A stretch of DNA of 64,000 nt from Streptomyces seoulensis. Its GTDB lineage: Bacteria > Actinomycetota > Actinomycetes > Streptomycetales > Streptomycetaceae. The position numbers and the translations under genes are program-made. Shown piece after piece: positions 27,550 to 36,433 of this stretch. The stretch lies in the NCBI RefSeq assembly GCF_004328625.1, contig NZ_CP032229.1, positions 4,216,001 through 4,280,000 of the forward strand. The letters are read 5' to 3'. The stretch's first letter is position 1. Each line of letters opens with the position of its first letter. The notes under the pieces are model-generated. The model made no database searches. It saw only the letters and a list, made by a program, of their open reading frames with translations, and had not been told where the DNA came from.

Positions 27550-28806
27550 ATGCGGAAGATACTCGTCGTCGGAGCCGGCCAGTCCGGTCTCCAGCTCGCC
27601 CTCGGCCTCCAGTCGCACGGCTACGAGGTCACCCTGATGTCCAACCGGACGGCGGACGAGATCCGTTCCGGCCGGGTCATGTCGACACAGTGCATGTTCG
27701 ACACCGCGCTCCAGCACGAGCGCGACCTCCAGCTCAACTTCTGGGAGTCCCAGGCCCCGAAGATCGAGGGGCTCGGCGTCTCGGTCGCCGCCCCCGGCTC
27801 CTTCGACCCCGGCCCCTCCCAGCGGGCCATCGACTGGGTCGGCAAGCTGGACGGCTACGCCCAGTCGGTGGACCAGCGGGTCAAGATGGCCGGCTGGATG
27901 GAGACCTTCGCCCAGCGCGGCGGCCAGCTCGTCATCCACGGCGCGGCCGTCGGCGACCTGGACTACTTCTCCCGCACCTACGACCTGGTGCTGGTCTCGG
28001 CCGGCAAGGGCGAGCTGGTGTCGATGTTCGCCCGCGACCCGGAGCGCTCCCCGTACACCGAGCCGCAGCGCGCGCTCGCGGTGGCCTACGTGCACGGGCT
28101 CGGCCCGCGCCCCGAGCACCCGGAGTTCGACGCGGTCCGCTGCAACCTGGTGCCCGGCGTCGGCGAGATGTTCGTGATGCCGACCCTGACCACCTCCGGC
28201 CGCGCCGACATCCTGTTCTGGGAGGGCATACCCGGCGGCCCGCTCGACGTGTTCAACGGCGTCAAGGACCCCGCCGAGCACCTCTCCCTGACCCTGGAAC
28301 TGATGGAGAAGTTCCTGCCCTGGGAGTACGCGCGCGCCACCAAGGTCGAACTCACCGACGCCGGCGCCACCCTGGCGGGCCGCTACGCGCCGACCGTGCG
28401 CAACCCCATCGGCCGGCTCCCCGGCGGCGGCCTGGTGCTCGGCGTGGCCGACGTGGTCGTGGCCAACGACCCGATCACCGGCCAGGGCTCCAACTCGGCG
28501 TCCAAGTGCGCGGCCGCCTACCTCGCCTCCATCCTGGAGCGCGGCGACCAGCCGTTCGACGAGGAGTGGATGAAGGCCACCTTCGACCGCTACTGGGACA
28601 CCGCCCAGCACGTCACCAAGTGGACCAACGCCATGCTGGCCCCGCCGCCGGAGCACATCCTCAACCTCATCGGCGCCGCCGGCCAGCTCCAGCCGGTCGC
28701 CGACCGCTTCGCCAACGGCTTCGACAACCCGGCCGACTTCGAGAACTTCTTCTACGACCCCGCGAAGGCGGAGGCGTACGTCGGCTCGGTGGCCGCCGGC
28801 GCCTGA
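27550..28806 (+). CDS. FAD-dependent styrene/indole monooxygenase-like flavoprotein
   Basis: A 418-residue flavoprotein of the StyA type. The N-terminal nucleotide motif VVGAGQSGLQLALGL (6-20) is followed by the FAD-binding region and a second motif near GVADVVVANDPITGQGSN, the Asp-containing FAD-binding loop of group E monooxygenases. Length and pattern match StyA (~415). Such enzymes epoxidise styrene or indole and need a separate FAD reductase, StyB, which is not in this window. It is 30 bases after cvnD with AGGAG upstream and probably belongs to the conservon transcript, which suggests conservon-controlled oxidation of an unknown substrate. Confidence 0.85.
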   Translation: MRKILVVGAGQSGLQLALGLQSHGYEVTLMSNRTADEIRSGRVMSTQCMFDTALQHERDLQLNFWESQAPKIEGLGVSVAAPGSFDPGPSQRAIDWVGKLDGYAQSVDQRVKMAGWMETFAQRGGQLVIHGAAVGDLDYFSRTYDLVLVSAGKGELVSMFARDPERSPYTEPQRALAVAYVHGLGPRPEHPEFDAVRCNLVPGVGEMFVMPTLTTSGRADILFWEGIPGGPLDVFNGVKDPAEHLSLTLELMEKFLPWEYARATKVELTDAGATLAGRYAPTVRNPIGRLPGGGLVLGVADVVVANDPITGQGSNSASKCAAAYLASILERGDQPFDEEWMKATFDRYWDTAQHVTKWTNAMLAPPPEHILNLIGAAGQLQPVADRFANGFDNPADFENFFYDPAKAEAYVGSVAAGA

Positions 28807-28823
28807 CGCACGCCTGCTCCTCC

Positions 28824-28861
28824 CGGCCCCGTGCCCGCCTCTCACAGGCGGCGCGGGGCCG
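28824..28861. terminator. Hairpin between monooxygenase and NlpC genes
   Basis: CGGCCCC (28824-28830) pairs with GGGGCCG (28855-28861), with further pairing of GCCCGCCT and AGGCGGCG inside. It covers the end of the convergent NlpC gene, so one hairpin may serve both transcripts. Confidence 0.65.
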
Positions 28862-29888
28862 CGTCGGGTCGTACGGCGCCCAGCACCGGGTTGGCCGCGA
28901 TGGGCGAGATCTTGACCGTGTCGCCGGTGCGGGGGGCCTGGACTACCTTGCCGTCGCCCAGGTAGAGGGCGACATGGGTGGCCTCGGGGAAGTAGATCAC
29001 CAGGTCGCCGGGGCGCAGGGCGTTCAGCGGGACGTGGGGGAGCCGTGCCCACTGCTCCTGGCTGGTGCGGGGGATCGGGGTGCCCGCGCGGGCCCAGGCG
29101 CGGGAGGTCAGGCCCGAGCAGTCGAAGGAGGCCGGGCCCACGGCGCCCCAGCGGTACGGCTTGCCGAGCTGGTCCAGGGCGTAGCGGATGGCCCGGCCGC
29201 CCTCCGCCGAGGCGGGCCGGTCGTCGTCGCCGAGCGCGCCGGAGCCGGTGAGGCGCCGCTGCGCCTCCGCCACCCCGTCCTGCTCCAGCTGGGACACCTC
29301 GCCCCGCTGCTCGGGGGTGAGGGAGGCCAGCAGCCGCTCCACGTCGGAGAGGCGCCGGGTGACGTCGTCGCGCTGCTTCTTCTGCTTCCCGGCCAGGGTG
29401 AGCTGGGTGTCCAGCGCCTTGCGGGCCGACGTGGCGAGGGCGTCCGCCCGCTTTTCGGCGCCGGTCAGCCGGTCCAGGGTGGCGGCGCGCTCACCGGCGA
29501 CACGGCCGATGACATGGCCCTCGTCGAGCGCCTGCTGCGGGTCGCGGGCGAGGAACACGCGGACGTAGACGGAGAAGTCCGAGCTGTTCTGGTACTGCTC
29601 GCGGGCGAGGCGCCCGGCGTCCCCCTGGCTGCCCTTCAACGCCAGCCTGGCCTTGGCCAGTTCACCGTCCAGCCGCTTCACCTCGGCGCGCTGGGCGGTG
29701 AGCTTCTCGGCAGTGGCGTTGTAGGTCTCGGTGGCCTGCTCGGCCTGCCGGTACAGCTGCTGAAGGTCCGTCAGCAGCTCGGCCATCGGCCGCTGGGGTT
29801 CCGGCGCGGCCAGGGCGGGCGCGGGCGCGAGGGCGACCTGGGCCGCGATCGTGGCCGTACAGGCCAGGCGCAGCAGAATTCCTGACAC
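28842..29888 (-). CDS. Secreted NlpC/P60 peptidoglycan hydrolase
   Basis: A 348-residue secreted endopeptidase. A short signal peptide ends near ALA (residues 25-28). Residues ~30-215 are coiled coil, as in RipA/RpfB-interacting and Streptomyces SwlA-type enzymes. The C-terminal NlpC/P60 domain (~230-345) has the catalytic Cys257 in SFDCSGL and His305 in ATHVALYL. It cleaves the gamma-D-Glu-DAP bond in peptidoglycan stems. GTG 29888 has a near-perfect GGAGGTGAT ribosome site. The coiled coil likely blocks or positions the catalytic domain. Confidence 0.94.
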   Translation of the reverse strand: MSGILLRLACTATIAAQVALAPAPALAAPEPQRPMAELLTDLQQLYRQAEQATETYNATAEKLTAQRAEVKRLDGELAKARLALKGSQGDAGRLAREQYQNSSDFSVYVRVFLARDPQQALDEGHVIGRVAGERAATLDRLTGAEKRADALATSARKALDTQLTLAGKQKKQRDDVTRRLSDVERLLASLTPEQRGEVSQLEQDGVAEAQRRLTGSGALGDDDRPASAEGGRAIRYALDQLGKPYRWGAVGPASFDCSGLTSRAWARAGTPIPRTSQEQWARLPHVPLNALRPGDLVIYFPEATHVALYLGDGKVVQAPRTGDTVKISPIAANPVLGAVRPDAAPRRL

Positions 29889-30002
29889 GACATCACCTCC
29901 GGTGCGCGGGGCGGGCGGACGTTCCGCGCGCCTCCGTACCGCGAGCTTGTGCCGCGCTTCGCCGGTCCGCGCGCCGAACGTGCGCGGACCGGCGCAACGA
30001 AG

Positions 30003-30314
30003 TCACCCGGTCGGGTCGTCCGGCTTGCCGTGCGGCGTGTTGTCCCGCCTCGGCCGGGACCAGGGCCAGCGCAGCCGGTCGGCGTCGCCGAGGCCCTCGG
30101 GGTCGTGCACGTACTTCCACCCCCGCACCAGCCCCAGCCTCCGGGTGTGCCCGCGCGGGGTGCGCCGGTAGACCAGCACGGTGGGCGGGCCGCCGGCCGC
30201 GTCGGGGACCGGGATGCGATACGTCTTCGGGGGGTGGCCGGTCGGGCCGAGCAGCACGGGCAGCACCCGGCCGTCCATCGGTCCGCCCTCGAAGGGGGTG
30301 TCCTGACTCTTCAC
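30003..30314 (-). CDS. Small conserved protein of unknown function
   Basis: A 103-residue basic protein starting at GTG 30314. It is rich in Pro, Arg and Gly, with a YRIPVPD/VLVYRRTPRGHTRRLGLVRGW core that looks beta-rich, and no membrane segment, signal peptide or Cys motif. The stop of the TetR gene upstream (30320) is 5 bases away, so the two are in one transcript. I do not recognise a family. The reading frame is supported by spacing and composition. Confidence 0.6.
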   Translation of the reverse strand: MKSQDTPFEGGPMDGRVLPVLLGPTGHPPKTYRIPVPDAAGGPPTVLVYRRTPRGHTRRLGLVRGWKYVHDPEGLGDADRLRWPWSRPRRDNTPHGKPDDPTG

Positions 30315-30319
30315 GCCCT

Positions 30320-30979
30320 TCAGTCTCGTTCATCCCCGGCGAGCGCGGCGACGACGGCCGCCGTCTGCGGGTCGCGTCCGGCGGTCACCACCAGGACGGC
30401 GGTGAACTGCTCGACCAGCCAGTCCCGCAGCTCGTCCCGGGGCGGCCGCTTGTCCTCGTCCAGCCAGATCAGCGACGACGCCTCGACCGCCGCGATCCAC
30501 ATCCGCACCGTCATCCGCAGCCGGGGACCCGGCTCATCGACCCCAAGGTGGCGGTAGAGGTGCTCGGCGGCGTCCCGGCGCACCCCGTCCACGATGGCCG
30601 TGGTCCGGGAGGTCTCCACCACGCTGCCGCCCTGGAGCAGGGCGCTGAAGCCGGTGTCGTGCTCGTCCACGAAGGCCAGATAGCGGTCGAGGGCCCGCCC
30701 GAGCCGGGGCACGGTCGGCCCCTCGCGGGGCTCGTCGAAGCAGAGCCGGAGCGCCTCGGCGGCCGAGGTCAGCGCCGCCTCGTACAGCTGCTGCTTGCCG
30801 CCGGGGAAGTAGCGGTAGACCAGTGGGCGGGAGACCCCGGCCGCCTCCGCCACGTCGTCCAGCGAGACGTCCTCGGGGGCGCGGTGCGCGAAGAGGGCCA
30901 GCGCCGATTCCAGGAGCTGGCTGCGGCGCTGTTCCACACTGAGGCGTCGGTAGGCGGGGGTGGCGGCCTGCGGGGTCAT
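30320..30979 (-). CDS. TetR-family regulator
   Basis: A 219-residue TetR protein. The N-terminal helix-turn-helix is clear: RRSQLLESALALFAHRAPED then VSLDDVAEAAGVSRPLVYRYFP. The C-terminal ligand domain is helical and variable. It lies 45 bases after the AurF-like gene on the same strand and probably represses that promoter, since AurF/TetR pairs are common in actinobacteria. ATG 30979 is chosen; no better start is seen. Confidence 0.93.
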   Translation of the reverse strand: MTPQAATPAYRRLSVEQRRSQLLESALALFAHRAPEDVSLDDVAEAAGVSRPLVYRYFPGGKQQLYEAALTSAAEALRLCFDEPREGPTVPRLGRALDRYLAFVDEHDTGFSALLQGGSVVETSRTTAIVDGVRRDAAEHLYRHLGVDEPGPRLRMTVRMWIAAVEASSLIWLDEDKRPPRDELRDWLVEQFTAVLVVTAGRDPQTAAVVAALAGDERD

Positions 30980-31024
30980 GCCCCGCAGCGTAATCGCCCG
31001 CCCCGTTCCGCGCGTCGGCCCCCG

Positions 31025-31963
31025 CTAGGCCAGCAGCCCCGACGCCTTCCACAGCCGGCGCCCCGCGCCGCGCAGGACGCCGATCTCGTCCAGGAACTCG
31101 GTGAGGCGGCCCGCGCCGGTCTGCATCACCTCGCGCCGGTGCCCGCTGGCCTTCACCTGGGCCAGTGCCTCGCGCTTGTCGAGGCCGACGTTGGTGTACA
31201 CGTCAGGGTTGATGAAGGCGATGGAGAAGACCCGCGCGAACTCGCCGGAGGTGACGCGGGTGAACTCCCGCGACCACTTCGGCGCCGTCACCATCTGGCG
31301 GCGCAGCTCCTCACGGGCATACCGGACGTGCCGGGCCTCCTCCACCACGTGGATGCGCGTGACGCCCCTGATCAGGGGCTGCACCCGCTCGTCGGGGAAG
31401 GTGAGCCGCTGCATCCAGTCCAGCACCTCCTCGCCGAGCAGGGTGGCGGTGAAGGAGCCCGGGGTGGTGGAGATGGTCTTGAACAGGCGCCCGAGGTTCT
31501 GGTGGGCCCGGCTCACCGGGTAGTACGGGGTGCCGCCGCGGGTGATCACGCGGGCGAACATCTTGGAGTGCCGGCACTCGTCCTCGATCTCGGTGAGCGC
31601 GTACCGGACGTGGGCGCTGGTGGCCGGCTTGTCGTAGATGTGCCGGACCAGCAGCTGCATCAGGATCAGCTCGAACCAGATGCCCAGCGAGGCCAGCGCG
31701 GCCGCCTCGTGCCGGGACAGGTCGATGCGCTGCTCCTCGCTCATCCTGTGCCACAGCGGCGTGCCGTACAGGGACACCAGCTCCGGGGGCCAGAACCACT
31801 TGCCCTCCTCGAAGGGGGCGTCCCAGTCCAGCTCCTTGTCCGGGTCGAAGGAGTGCTTGGCGGAGGAGACGAGCAGTCGCTCGGCCACCTGCTCCCGGTC
31901 CTTGAGCGCGCCCAGCGCGTCGCGCAGCCCGTCGAGCGCGTCCGCTTCCGTCAGGGTCGTCAT
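31025..31963 (-). CDS. AurF-like diiron oxygenase
   Basis: A 312-residue helical protein of the p-aminobenzoate N-oxygenase AurF family. Diiron ligand motifs are visible: Glu98 (GIWFELI), EIEDECRH (125-132) and HVVEEARHVRYAREEL. AurF oxidises an arylamine to a nitro group, but most actinobacterial homologues have no known substrate and sit beside a TetR regulator. No polyketide or peptide synthetase is nearby, so a role in a secondary-metabolite cluster is not supported by this window. Confidence 0.88.
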   Translation of the reverse strand: MTTLTEADALDGLRDALGALKDREQVAERLLVSSAKHSFDPDKELDWDAPFEEGKWFWPPELVSLYGTPLWHRMSEEQRIDLSRHEAAALASLGIWFELILMQLLVRHIYDKPATSAHVRYALTEIEDECRHSKMFARVITRGGTPYYPVSRAHQNLGRLFKTISTTPGSFTATLLGEEVLDWMQRLTFPDERVQPLIRGVTRIHVVEEARHVRYAREELRRQMVTAPKWSREFTRVTSGEFARVFSIAFINPDVYTNVGLDKREALAQVKASGHRREVMQTGAGRLTEFLDEIGVLRGAGRRLWKASGLLA

Positions 31964-32012
31964 GGCCTTAAGTCACCTCGTCCAGCCGGGGTACGTCGTC
32001 GTCCGCCTCTTA

Positions 32013-32027
32013 TGAGACTGCGTGTCA
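32013..32027. promoter_or_regulatory. Candidate TetR operator upstream of the AurF-like gene
   Basis: TGAGAC-TGC-GTGTCA is a 15-base imperfect dyad (one mismatch) 50 bases upstream of the AurF-like start. Position fits a repressor site for the TetR protein encoded downstream. Confidence 0.35.
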
Positions 32028-32083
32028 GCAAGGGCGTCAATCCCCCGCGCACGACTTTTCCCGACGACGGGTCACCTCCGGCC

Positions 32084-33571
32084 TCAGGAACCGAGCACCG
32101 CCCGCATCACATCCCGGGCGATCGGCGCCGCGTCCCCGCCCCCGCTGATCTCCCCCCGGTCCGCCGAGGCGTCCTCCACCACCACCGCGACCGCCACCGC
32201 CGGCTCCGGCGCCCCGTCCGCCTGCGCCCAGGACACGAACCAGGCGTACGGCAGCCCGGTGTTGCCGACCCCGTGCTGCGCGGTGCCCGTCTTGCCGCCG
32301 ACCGTGGCACCCCGGATCGCCCCGTTGCCCCCGGTACCGCGCTCCACCGCGTCCCGCATCAGCTCCCTCAGCCGGGACGCCGTCGACGCCCGCATGACCT
32401 GCGTCAGCGGATGCGCGCCGCCGCCCGCGACCGTCTCGCCCCCGGCGCGGGTGGTCCGTTCCACGAGGTACGGCGCCCGCGCCTGCCCGCCGTTCGCCAC
32501 CGCCGCCGACACCATCGCCATCTGGAGCGGGGTGGCGCGGGTGTTGTACTGCCCGATGGAGGACAGCCCGAGCTGCGCCCGGTCCACCACCGTGTCGAAG
32601 GTGGACTCCGCCACCGCGAACGGCACCTTCAGCTTGGTGTCGTTGAAGCCGAAGGCCCCCGCCGTCGCCGCCATGTCCTTCAGCCCCACGTCCACGCCCA
32701 GCTTGGCGAACACCGTGTTGCAGGACCACGCGAACGCCTCCCGCAGCGAGGCGTCCCGGCACCCGTCGGCCTCGTTGGTCAGCCGGGTCGTGGTACCCGG
32801 CAGCCGGTACGGGTCGGGGGAGTCGGTCGGCGCGTCCACGTCCGTGATCACCCCGGAGTCCAGCGCGGCCGCCGCCGTGACCACCTTGAACGTGGACCCC
32901 GGCGGATACGTCTGCCGCACCGCCCGGTTCAGCATCGGCTTGTCCGGATCGGCGTTCAGCCGCTCCCACGCGGCCGAGGCGTCCGTACCGTTCCCCGACA
33001 GCCGCGCCGGGTCGTACGACGGGGTCGACACCAGCGCCAGCACCTTGCCGGTGGCCGGCTCGATCGCGGCGACCGCCCCCTTGCGGCCCCCCAGCCCCCG
33101 GTAGGCGGCCTGCTGGGCCCTGGCGTTCAGCGTGGTGACGACGTTCCCGCCGGGCGCGCTCGCGGTGTCGTGCCACACCGGGAACCCCGACAGCAGCGGA
33201 TCGGTGCCGGACAGCAGCCGGTCCTCCGCGTGCTCCAGGAAGGTCGAGCCGAACCGCTGCGAGGCGAAGCCGGTCACCGGGGCGTACAACGGGCCGTCCA
33301 GGTAGGTGCGTTCGAAGCGCAGCTGCTCCCCGGTGTCCCGGGAGCCGGTCACCGGGGCGCCGCCGACCAGGATGTTCCCGCGCGGCTGCTGGTAGCGGGC
33401 GATGGACGAGCGCCGGTTGGCCGGGTTGTCGCCGTACGCGCCCGCCTCGACCACCTGCACCCGGGCCGCGTTCGCCAGCAGCGCCAGCAGCAGGAGCCCG
33501 CAGAAGACCAGGGCGTGCCGGATGTACGGGGCCATGGGGCGGTTGGCCGGAGTGTCGCCGGGTCCGCTCAC
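32084..33571 (-). CDS. Class B penicillin-binding protein (PbpA-like transpeptidase)
   Basis: A 495-residue membrane-anchored transpeptidase. One TM segment lies at ~18-35. The transpeptidase motifs are STFK (226-229), SCN (283-285) and KTGT (427-430). The dimerisation part before it is short, as in actinobacterial PbpA. GTG 33571 is chosen because GAGGAGG lies upstream and it overlaps the FtsW-like stop (GTGA); an ATG at 33535 has no good ribosome site. It cross-links new peptidoglycan with its SEDS partner. Streptomyces chromosomes have another such pair elsewhere, near pknA/pknB. Confidence 0.95.
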   Translation of the reverse strand: MSGPGDTPANRPMAPYIRHALVFCGLLLLALLANAARVQVVEAGAYGDNPANRRSSIARYQQPRGNILVGGAPVTGSRDTGEQLRFERTYLDGPLYAPVTGFASQRFGSTFLEHAEDRLLSGTDPLLSGFPVWHDTASAPGGNVVTTLNARAQQAAYRGLGGRKGAVAAIEPATGKVLALVSTPSYDPARLSGNGTDASAAWERLNADPDKPMLNRAVRQTYPPGSTFKVVTAAAALDSGVITDVDAPTDSPDPYRLPGTTTRLTNEADGCRDASLREAFAWSCNTVFAKLGVDVGLKDMAATAGAFGFNDTKLKVPFAVAESTFDTVVDRAQLGLSSIGQYNTRATPLQMAMVSAAVANGGQARAPYLVERTTRAGGETVAGGGAHPLTQVMRASTASRLRELMRDAVERGTGGNGAIRGATVGGKTGTAQHGVGNTGLPYAWFVSWAQADGAPEPAVAVAVVVEDASADRGEISGGGDAAPIARDVMRAVLGS

Positions 33572-34929
33572 GGGGCCTCCTCGCCGTCGTACTGGCTGCG
33601 CGCCGAGTCGCTCACCCGGATCAGCAGGGCCACGATCGCCCAGTTGGTGACCACCGAGGAACCGCCCTGGGCGAGGAACGGCATCGCCATGCCGGTCAGC
33701 GGGATCAGCCCGGTCACCCCGCCCGCGATCACGAACACCTGGAGCGCCAGGATCGACGCCAGCCCCACCGCCAGCAGCCGCCCGAACGGCTCCCGCAGGG
33801 CGAGCGCCGCCCGGAAACCCCGCTCCACCAGCAGGGCGTACAGCAGGAAGATGGCCGCGAGTCCGGCGAGGCCCAGTTCCTCGCCGGCCGTCGCCAGGAT
33901 GAAGTCCGACTTGGTGGCGAAGCCGATCAGCGTGGAGTGGCCGAGCCCCAGGCCGGTGCCGGTCATGCCGCCCGCCGCGAAGGCGAACAGCGACTGCGCG
34001 AGCTGGTTGGGGCCCTGACCCGCGTCGATGGTGCCGAAGGGGTGCAGCCAGTCCTCGATCCGGCCGTGCACGTGCGGCTCCAGATGCCCCACCGCCCACG
34101 CGCCGAGCACCGCCAGCACCAGCCCCACCGCGATCCAGCCGGTCCGCCCGGTCGCCACGTACAGCAGCACCACGAACAGGCCGAAGAACAGCAGCGAGGT
34201 GCCCAGGTCCCGCTCCAGCACCAGCACCCCGACGCTCAGCAGCCAGATCGTCACGATCGGCCCGAGCACCCGCCCGGTCGGGAACTGCAGCCGCCAGATC
34301 CGGCGCCCGGTGTACGCCAGCGCGCTGCGGTTCGCGGCCAGGTACGCGGCGAAGAACACCGCGAGGAGCACCTTGGCGAACTCGCCCGGCTGGATGGAGA
34401 ACCCCGCGATCCTGATCCAGATGCGGGCGCCGTTGACCGCCGGGAACAGGATCGGCAGCAGCAACAGCACCAGCGCCGCCGCCACGCACACGTACGCGTA
34501 CCGCTGGAGCACCCGGTGGTCGCGCAGCACCAGCACCACCACGATGAACAGCCCCACCCCGAGCGTCGACCACACCAGCTGCGCCGGGGCCGCCCGGTCG
34601 GCCGGGGTCTGGAGGTCGAGGCGGTAGATCAGCACAAGCCCGAGCCCGTTCAGCAGCACCGCGATCGGCAGCGGCAGCGGATCGGCGTACGGCGCCCGCA
34701 GCCGCACCGCGAGGTGCGCGAGCAGCGCCAGCGCGCCGAGCCCGGCCCCGTACCCCGCCGCGCCCGGCGGGAGGGAACCGGTGCGGGCCAGGCCGACCGC
34801 GCAGTAGCCGTACACCGACAGCAGCACGGCCAGCACGATCAGGGCCAGCTCGATCCCGCGCCGCCGGGGCAGCCGGGGGCGTGGGGCGGCGGTACGGGAG
34901 GCGGGCGGCGCGGTCCCGGCCTGGGTCAT
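33568..34929 (-). CDS. FtsW/RodA/SpoVE (SEDS) peptidoglycan polymerase
   Basis: A 453-residue polytopic membrane protein with about 12 predicted TM segments, starting at ~26 (LALIVLAVLLSVYGYCAVGL). Signature elements of the SEDS family are visible: NGARIWIRIAGFSIQPGEFAKV and EELGLAG in the second half. SEDS proteins polymerise lipid II glycan strands with a class B PBP, here the overlapping downstream gene. Paralogue of the RodA/FtsW pair; not the septal FtsW of the dcw cluster by location. Confidence 0.95.
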   Translation of the reverse strand: MTQAGTAPPASRTAAPRPRLPRRRGIELALIVLAVLLSVYGYCAVGLARTGSLPPGAAGYGAGLGALALLAHLAVRLRAPYADPLPLPIAVLLNGLGLVLIYRLDLQTPADRAAPAQLVWSTLGVGLFIVVVLVLRDHRVLQRYAYVCVAAALVLLLLPILFPAVNGARIWIRIAGFSIQPGEFAKVLLAVFFAAYLAANRSALAYTGRRIWRLQFPTGRVLGPIVTIWLLSVGVLVLERDLGTSLLFFGLFVVLLYVATGRTGWIAVGLVLAVLGAWAVGHLEPHVHGRIEDWLHPFGTIDAGQGPNQLAQSLFAFAAGGMTGTGLGLGHSTLIGFATKSDFILATAGEELGLAGLAAIFLLYALLVERGFRAALALREPFGRLLAVGLASILALQVFVIAGGVTGLIPLTGMAMPFLAQGGSSVVTNWAIVALLIRVSDSARSQYDGEEAP

Positions 34930-34954
34930 CGGCGGGAGTTCCGCTGGCGGGAGG

Positions 34955-35362
34955 TCAGCACCAGCGGGGGACTGCGCCCACGTTGCCGATGTACCGGGCC
35001 GACGCCCACGCCCAGGTGCCGTCGGTCAGCAGGTACCAGAGCGGGTTGGTGCCCACCCGGTCGCCGTTCACCTTGCAGTAGATGGACACGTGCTCGCCCT
35101 GCTCCGCGAAGCGGACGCGGCGGGTGCCGCGGTCCGGGCGGTCGTGCAGCCAGATGCCGCCCTTGGCGGTCACCACACCCTCGTACCGGCGCGGGTCGCG
35201 GTCGCCGCGCCCGCCCGCGTGCCCGTCGGGGCCGCCCTCCTGAGCGGCCGGCGCACCCCCGGCCGGGCCGTCCGCCGCGCCGGCGGGCACGGCCCCGCCG
35301 AGCAGCACGCCCGTCACGGCCGCCAGAGCCAGGCCGTGGAAGAGGACGGAACGCAGGGACAT
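34955..35362 (-). CDS. Small secreted SH3-like protein
   Basis: A 135-residue secreted protein. A signal peptide is evident (MSLRSVLFHGLALAAVTGVL, cleavage near AGAAD). A Gly/Pro-rich linker follows, then an SH3b-like C-terminal domain: GGIWLHDRPDRGTRRVRF, SIYCKVNGDRVGTNPLWYLL and TWAWASARYIGNVG, ending in WC. SH3b domains bind peptidoglycan or stem peptides. It lies 25 bases upstream of the SEDS gene on the same strand, so it may tune or locate that polymerase. Confidence 0.72.
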   Translation of the reverse strand: MSLRSVLFHGLALAAVTGVLLGGAVPAGAADGPAGGAPAAQEGGPDGHAGGRGDRDPRRYEGVVTAKGGIWLHDRPDRGTRRVRFAEQGEHVSIYCKVNGDRVGTNPLWYLLTDGTWAWASARYIGNVGAVPRWC

Positions 35363-35466
35363 GGAAGACCTCCGAAAACGGATGGAACTGACTAACCGCC
35401 ACATTAGGAGCCGCGGAGTGCGGTTGCGCGCCGCAGTGGGCCATCGGGGAGGGGGTGCTTGCTCCC

Positions 35467-36348
35467 TCAGGGGAGTGGTGCCGCCCGCTCCGGGTCCAGC
35501 AGGCCCGCCAGCAGGTCCCCGTACCGCTCCAGCCTCGGCGGGACGTCCCCGGCGAGGAACGTCAGCTCGGCCGGGTCGCGGCAGCGCTCGACCTCGTCCC
35601 AGGTGACGGGGGTGGAGACGGTCGGGGTGCTGCGGGCGCGCACGGTGTAGGGGGCGGCGGTGGTCTTGCGGGCCGCGTTCTGACTCCAGTCGACGAACAC
35701 CTTGCCCGGCCTCAGGCTCCGGGTCATCCGGTGCAGCACCAGCCCCGGCATCGCCCGCTCCGCCTCCTTCGCGAGCGCCTTGGCGTAGTCGCTCGCCTCG
35801 GCCGAGGACGCGCCCCGCACCGAGGCCAGCAGATGCAGCCCCTTGGACCCGGCGGTCTTGGCGTACGCCTCGATCCCGTCCGCCGCGAGCCGCTCCCGCA
35901 GCCACAGGGCGACCTCGCAGCAGTGGACGACCGTCGCGGGCGCGCCGGGATCGAGGTCGAACACCAGCCGGTCGGCCTCGTCCGGGATCTGGACCAGCCA
36001 CTGGTGGGTGTGGAACTCGGTCACCAGGTTCGCCGCCCACATCAGGCTCGGCAGGTCCTGCACCACCACCATCCGGGCCGCGCCCGCCGAACGGGGGACC
36101 TCGGCCGTGGTGACCCAGTCGGGCGTACCCGGCGGCACGTTCTTGGTGAAGAACGCCTCCCCGCCGGCGCCGTCCGGATACCGCAGGAAGGACACCGCCC
36201 GGTCCCGCAGATGCGGCAGCAGCGCCCCGGCGGCGGTGGCGTAGTAGTGCAGCAGCTCGCCCTTGGTGAAGCCGGTCTCCGGGTACAGCACCTTCTCCAG
36301 GTTGCTGAGCGAGACCCGCCGCCCCTCCACCTCCGTCACTGGCGTCAT
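35467..36348 (-). CDS. ligD: LigD-type NHEJ polymerase domain protein
   Basis: A 293-residue protein that is the archaeo-eukaryotic primase-type polymerase domain of LigD only, without ligase or phosphoesterase domains. Visible features are VSLSNLEKVLYPETGFTKGELLHYY at the start and the catalytic DLD in RLVFDLDPG, then GSKGLHLL. It fills gaps at double-strand breaks and is recruited by Ku. It is divergent from ku with 85 bases between them. The ligase may be a separate gene elsewhere, as is usual in Streptomyces. Confidence 0.93.
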   Translation of the reverse strand: MTPVTEVEGRRVSLSNLEKVLYPETGFTKGELLHYYATAAGALLPHLRDRAVSFLRYPDGAGGEAFFTKNVPPGTPDWVTTAEVPRSAGAARMVVVQDLPSLMWAANLVTEFHTHQWLVQIPDEADRLVFDLDPGAPATVVHCCEVALWLRERLAADGIEAYAKTAGSKGLHLLASVRGASSAEASDYAKALAKEAERAMPGLVLHRMTRSLRPGKVFVDWSQNAARKTTAAPYTVRARSTPTVSTPVTWDEVERCRDPAELTFLAGDVPPRLERYGDLLAGLLDPERAAPLP

Positions 36349-36433
36349 AGGATGACAATCCCAGAAATGGGACGAATCGGATAAAACGACACTGTGTAGA
36401 ACTGTGCAGAACTGCGTGGAAGGGACCCGGCAC

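Noticed and set aside
30003..30314. A frameshifted or truncated larger gene
   Set aside because: The frame is complete with its own start and good codon use; no homologous extension is visible on either side.
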